From NCBI RefSeq assembly GCF_031951985.1, contig NZ_JAVLVU010000001.1, positions 4,030,001-4,094,000 on the forward strand: DNA of 64,000 nt, written 5' to 3'. Shown piece after piece: positions 61,449-64,000 of this stretch. A program made the translations under genes and the position numbers. This DNA comes from Mucilaginibacter terrae. GTDB lineage: Bacteria; Bacteroidota; Bacteroidia; Sphingobacteriales; Sphingobacteriaceae. Each line of letters starts with the position of its first letter. The first letter of the stretch is position 1. The notes under the pieces were generated by a model. The model did not search any database, was not told the DNA's origin, and saw nothing but the letters and a program-made list of their open reading frames with translations.

Positions 61449-62660
61449 ATGGCATTCAAGCATCTGATAAATTATAAAAAGTTCTTATCGCTGTCGGCGA
61501 TGATGCTTTTGCTGGGTACCAACCTGGTAATGGCACAAGCTGCCAGTTCAAACTCTACTGCTACCGAAACCGGTAATACATCTGCACAAACAGCCGGTGT
61601 ATGGACAACCGCAGGTTACTACACTCTATTGTTTTTAATTGTGTGTATTGCCGTAGCTGTTATCGGTAAAATATTTAAGGTGTATGACCTTACCCTGCAA
61701 ATGCAAGGTAAAAAGGGCGTAAACTGGAATAACGTAATGGCAGTTGGTTTCCTTATTTTCCTTGTTGCCGGTATAGTTGGTGTTTACTATTCATTTAGTG
61801 TACAGGGTAGCATGATTATAGGTGATGCCGTTTCGGTACATGGTAAAACACTTGATAGCATGTTCTGGATAACATTTGGTATCACTTTCGTAGTGTTTTT
61901 ACTTACCCAAATTTTGCTGTTTACCTTCTTGTTCAAATACAAGGGATCTGATAAACGCAAGGCTTACTACTATCCGCATAACAACACTATTGAGAAAATA
62001 TGGACTGTTGCACCGGCTATCGTATTAACTGTTCTGGTAGTGTTCGGCTTCCTAACCTGGAGAAAGATCACCAACACGGTTGACGCTAAAGGCGAAGTTG
62101 CTTCATTAGATATTGATGTTACCGGTCACCAGTTTGCCTGGGAACTACGTTATCCTGGTAAAGATGGTAAATTGGGTAAAAAGAATTACAAGCTGATTAA
62201 TGGTACCAATAAACTTGGTGTTAGTTATGATGATAAAAACAGCTTTGATGATTTACAGGCAGATACACTGGTAATACCGGTTAACAAATCGGTTCGTCTA
62301 AACATTATTGCCCAGGATGTGATCCATAGCGTTTACATGCCAAACTTCCGTGTACAAATTAACGCTGTACCGGGTTTACCAACCTACTTTAAATTTACGC
62401 CAACTGCTACTACTGCCGAAATGCGCAACAAGTTGGATCAGCCAGACTTTAATTATCACCTGTATTGCAACAAAATTTGCGGAGGAAGCCATTACAACAT
62501 GCAAAAAGTAGTATTGGTGGTTACACAAGCCGAGTATCAAAACTGGCTTGCACAGCAAAAACCTTATTTAACCGACCAGTTAAAAAAGGAGCTTAAGCTG
62601 GCAGATAACCCGCTTTACAAGCAAACAGTATTACAAAACAGATTAGCGTCAATTAATTAA
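61449..62660 (+). CDS. coxB: Cytochrome c oxidase subunit II
   Basis: 403 residues; signal-like N-terminus (LSLSAMMLLLGTNLVMAQA) and three further membrane helices (about 52-72, 95-115 and 140-165), more than the usual two. The CuA domain (about 215-400) has the ligand set HSVYMPNFRVQINAVPGLP and YCNKICGGSHYNMQKVV (Cys-x3-Cys, His and Met). It accepts electrons from ActE or a soluble cytochrome. Encoded 49 bases after actF and 18 before coxA. Confidence 0.94.
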   Translation: MAFKHLINYKKFLSLSAMMLLLGTNLVMAQAASSNSTATETGNTSAQTAGVWTTAGYYTLLFLIVCIAVAVIGKIFKVYDLTLQMQGKKGVNWNNVMAVGFLIFLVAGIVGVYYSFSVQGSMIIGDAVSVHGKTLDSMFWITFGITFVVFLLTQILLFTFLFKYKGSDKRKAYYYPHNNTIEKIWTVAPAIVLTVLVVFGFLTWRKITNTVDAKGEVASLDIDVTGHQFAWELRYPGKDGKLGKKNYKLINGTNKLGVSYDDKNSFDDLQADTLVIPVNKSVRLNIIAQDVIHSVYMPNFRVQINAVPGLPTYFKFTPTATTAEMRNKLDQPDFNYHLYCNKICGGSHYNMQKVVLVVTQAEYQNWLAQQKPYLTDQLKKELKLADNPLYKQTVLQNRLASIN

Positions 62661-62678
62661 TCAAGATATATAGCGATT

Positions 62679-64000
62679 ATGTCAACATTATCAGTTCACG
62701 ATCACGGCGTTGCACATCATGATCACGATCACGAACATCATCATAACGAAACATTCTGGACGAAGTACATCTTCAGCCAGGATCACAAAATGATAGCACG
62801 CCAGTTTTTAATAACTGGTATAATCATGGCCGTAATTGCCATGATACTTTCTATCCTGTTCCGTATACAACTGGCTTACCCCGAGAAAGCATTTCCTTTA
62901 CTGGAAGTATTACTGGGTCGTTTTGCACCAGGTGGTCGTTTAGATACTAACTTTTACCTGTCGTTAGTTACCATACATGGTACCATCATGGTATTCTTTG
63001 TGTTAACAGCAGGTTTGAGCGGTACATTCAGTAACTTATTAATTCCTTACCAATTAGGTGCGCGTGATATGGCTTCGCCATTCATGAACATGCTTTCGTA
63101 CTGGTTATTCTTTATTGCCAGCGTTATCATGATGGCTTCTTTCTTTGTTGAAAAAGGCCCTGCCGGTCCGGGTTGGACTATATACCCACCACTATCTGCT
63201 TTGCCAAAAGCAATGCCGGGTTCGGGTATGGGTATGACGTTATGGTTAGTAAGTATGACCTTATTTGTTGCATCGCAATTAATGGGTGGTATTAACTACG
63301 TAAGTACCATCTTAAATATGCGTACCAAAGGTATGGATCTGTGGAAAATGCCTTTAACCATCTGGGCATTCTTCTTAACTGCTATCTTGGGTGTATTAGC
63401 ATTCCCTGTACTGGTTGCAGGTGTGGTATTATTAATATTCGACCGTAGCTTTGGTACAAGTTTCTACTTGTCAGATATAGTTATTCAAGGTCAGGTAATG
63501 CCTTTTGAAGGTGGTAGCCCGATACTGTTCCAGCACTTATTCTGGTTCCTGGGTCACCCTGAGGTATACATCGTTATTATGCCTGCACTGGGTATATCAT
63601 CTGAGGTTATTGCTACTAACTCACGTAAACCAATTTTTGGTTACCATGCCATGGTTTACTCACTAATAGGTATTACAGTATTGTCGTTCATTGTATGGGG
63701 TCACCACATGTTTGTTACGGGTATGAACCCGTTCCTGGGCGGTGTGTTCATGATCACTACCTTGATTATTGCGGTACCTTCGGCTGTAAAAACATTCAAC
63801 TATTTAGCTACGCTTTGGCGTGGTAATATACAGTTCACTCCGGCTATGTTGTTCGCTATCGGTTTGGTATCATTCTTTATCTCTGGTGGTATTACCGGTA
63901 TCTTCTTAGGTAACGCTGCGCTTGATATTAACCTGCACGATACTTACTTCGTAGTAGCTCACTTCCACTTAGTAATGGGTTCGGCAGCTATATTTGGTAT
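62679..64000 (+). CDS. coxA: Cytochrome c oxidase subunit I (3' end beyond window)
   Basis: 440 codons are visible and the frame stays open at base 64000. The start MSTLSVHDHGVAHHDHDHE has about ten His in the first 27 residues before FWTKYIFSQDHKMIARQFL. Heme-copper oxidase motifs: VTIHGTIMVFF (low-spin heme a ligand), HPEVYIVIMPALG (CuB His with the cross-linked Tyr), WGHHMFVTGM (two further CuB His) and DTYFVVAHFHLVMG (heme a3 and a His). This is an A-type oxidase, likely proton-pumping. It completes the quinol to ACIII to oxidase chain encoded by the operon. Confidence 0.96.
   Translation, partial: MSTLSVHDHGVAHHDHDHEHHHNETFWTKYIFSQDHKMIARQFLITGIIMAVIAMILSILFRIQLAYPEKAFPLLEVLLGRFAPGGRLDTNFYLSLVTIHGTIMVFFVLTAGLSGTFSNLLIPYQLGARDMASPFMNMLSYWLFFIASVIMMASFFVEKGPAGPGWTIYPPLSALPKAMPGSGMGMTLWLVSMTLFVASQLMGGINYVSTILNMRTKGMDLWKMPLTIWAFFLTAILGVLAFPVLVAGVVLLIFDRSFGTSFYLSDIVIQGQVMPFEGGSPILFQHLFWFLGHPEVYIVIMPALGISSEVIATNSRKPIFGYHAMVYSLIGITVLSFIVWGHHMFVTGMNPFLGGVFMITTLIIAVPSAVKTFNYLATLWRGNIQFTPAMLFAIGLVSFFISGGITGIFLGNAALDINLHDTYFVVAHFHLVMGSAAIFG

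Overview
The window is chromosomal DNA from a Bacteroidota bacterium, most likely family Sphingobacteriaceae and Mucilaginibacter/Pedobacter-like (an inference from gene content and repeat style, not a database match). Supporting signs are Bacteroidota-type promoters (TTG, about 19 bases, TAnnTTTG) in front of many genes, almost no Shine-Dalgarno sequences, a DUF2723 membrane protein, an archaeal-type Psd, DUF4369/TlpA and SPOR proteins, and an alternative complex III (actABCDEF)-cytochrome oxidase operon. Both window edges cut genes: DUF2723 on the left and coxA on the right.

Layout. 1-13.4 kb: DUF2723 (partial), tRNA-Gln, prs, rplY, a phospholipid cluster (psd; cdsA with DUF2007 and a CPBP protease), dusB-apaG, an MscS channel, a frameshifted CarboxypepD_reg/DUF2927-like gene and a YugP-type Zn protease. 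13.4-23.7 kb: murF, a LysE exporter, an N-terminally truncated BtuF-like binding protein, a DUF6438 lipoprotein, an unusual SerB-SerA-remnant-ACT fusion, a universal stress protein, ilvE, a TlpA-like thioredoxin protein and purD. 23.9-33.6 kb: secA (frameshifted near its start), a SPOR protein with an M20 amidohydrolase, a tricorn-like S41 protease and an SDR oxidoreductase. 33.9-45.9 kb: asnS, dnaG-yraN-glutaminyl cyclase, a BamE-like lipoprotein, pgi with an operator-like array, a DUF937-like gene, prfB with programmed +1 frameshift, an esterase-type hydrolase, and a small AT-rich accessory group (PD-(D/E)XK-like nuclease, membrane protein, Imm32-like protein). 45.9-52.6 kb: DUF4846 (frameshifted)-M23, GNAT, SirB1-like, a degenerate methyltransferase, a BamA-like barrel and a deoxyhypusine-synthase-like enzyme. 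53.1-64 kb: one respiratory operon, actA-B-C-D-E-F-coxB-coxA, that would oxidise menaquinol and pass electrons through c-type hemes to an aa3-type oxygen reductase.

Intergenic space is crowded with palindromic repeats from several families (A, cgtcattgcgagg arms; B, catttcgag arms; C, CT/AG-rich; D, gctgaacttg arms; E, a nested cruciform; F, A-rich caagaatcaag; G, ttggtgttatcaccaa) and with long, near-perfect terminator hairpins. No CRISPR array, complete insertion sequence, prophage or classical defence operon is visible.

Four otherwise well-conserved reading frames carry 1-2 base indels (10921-12602, secA, the S41 protease, DUF4846). Either the assembly has residual indel errors or these genes really are broken. 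For secA, normally essential, an error is the more likely explanation. The most unusual intact biology is the SerB fusion, which keeps the SerA substrate-domain halves and ACT domain but has lost the NAD-binding domain, and the six-half-site operator-like array beside pgi.
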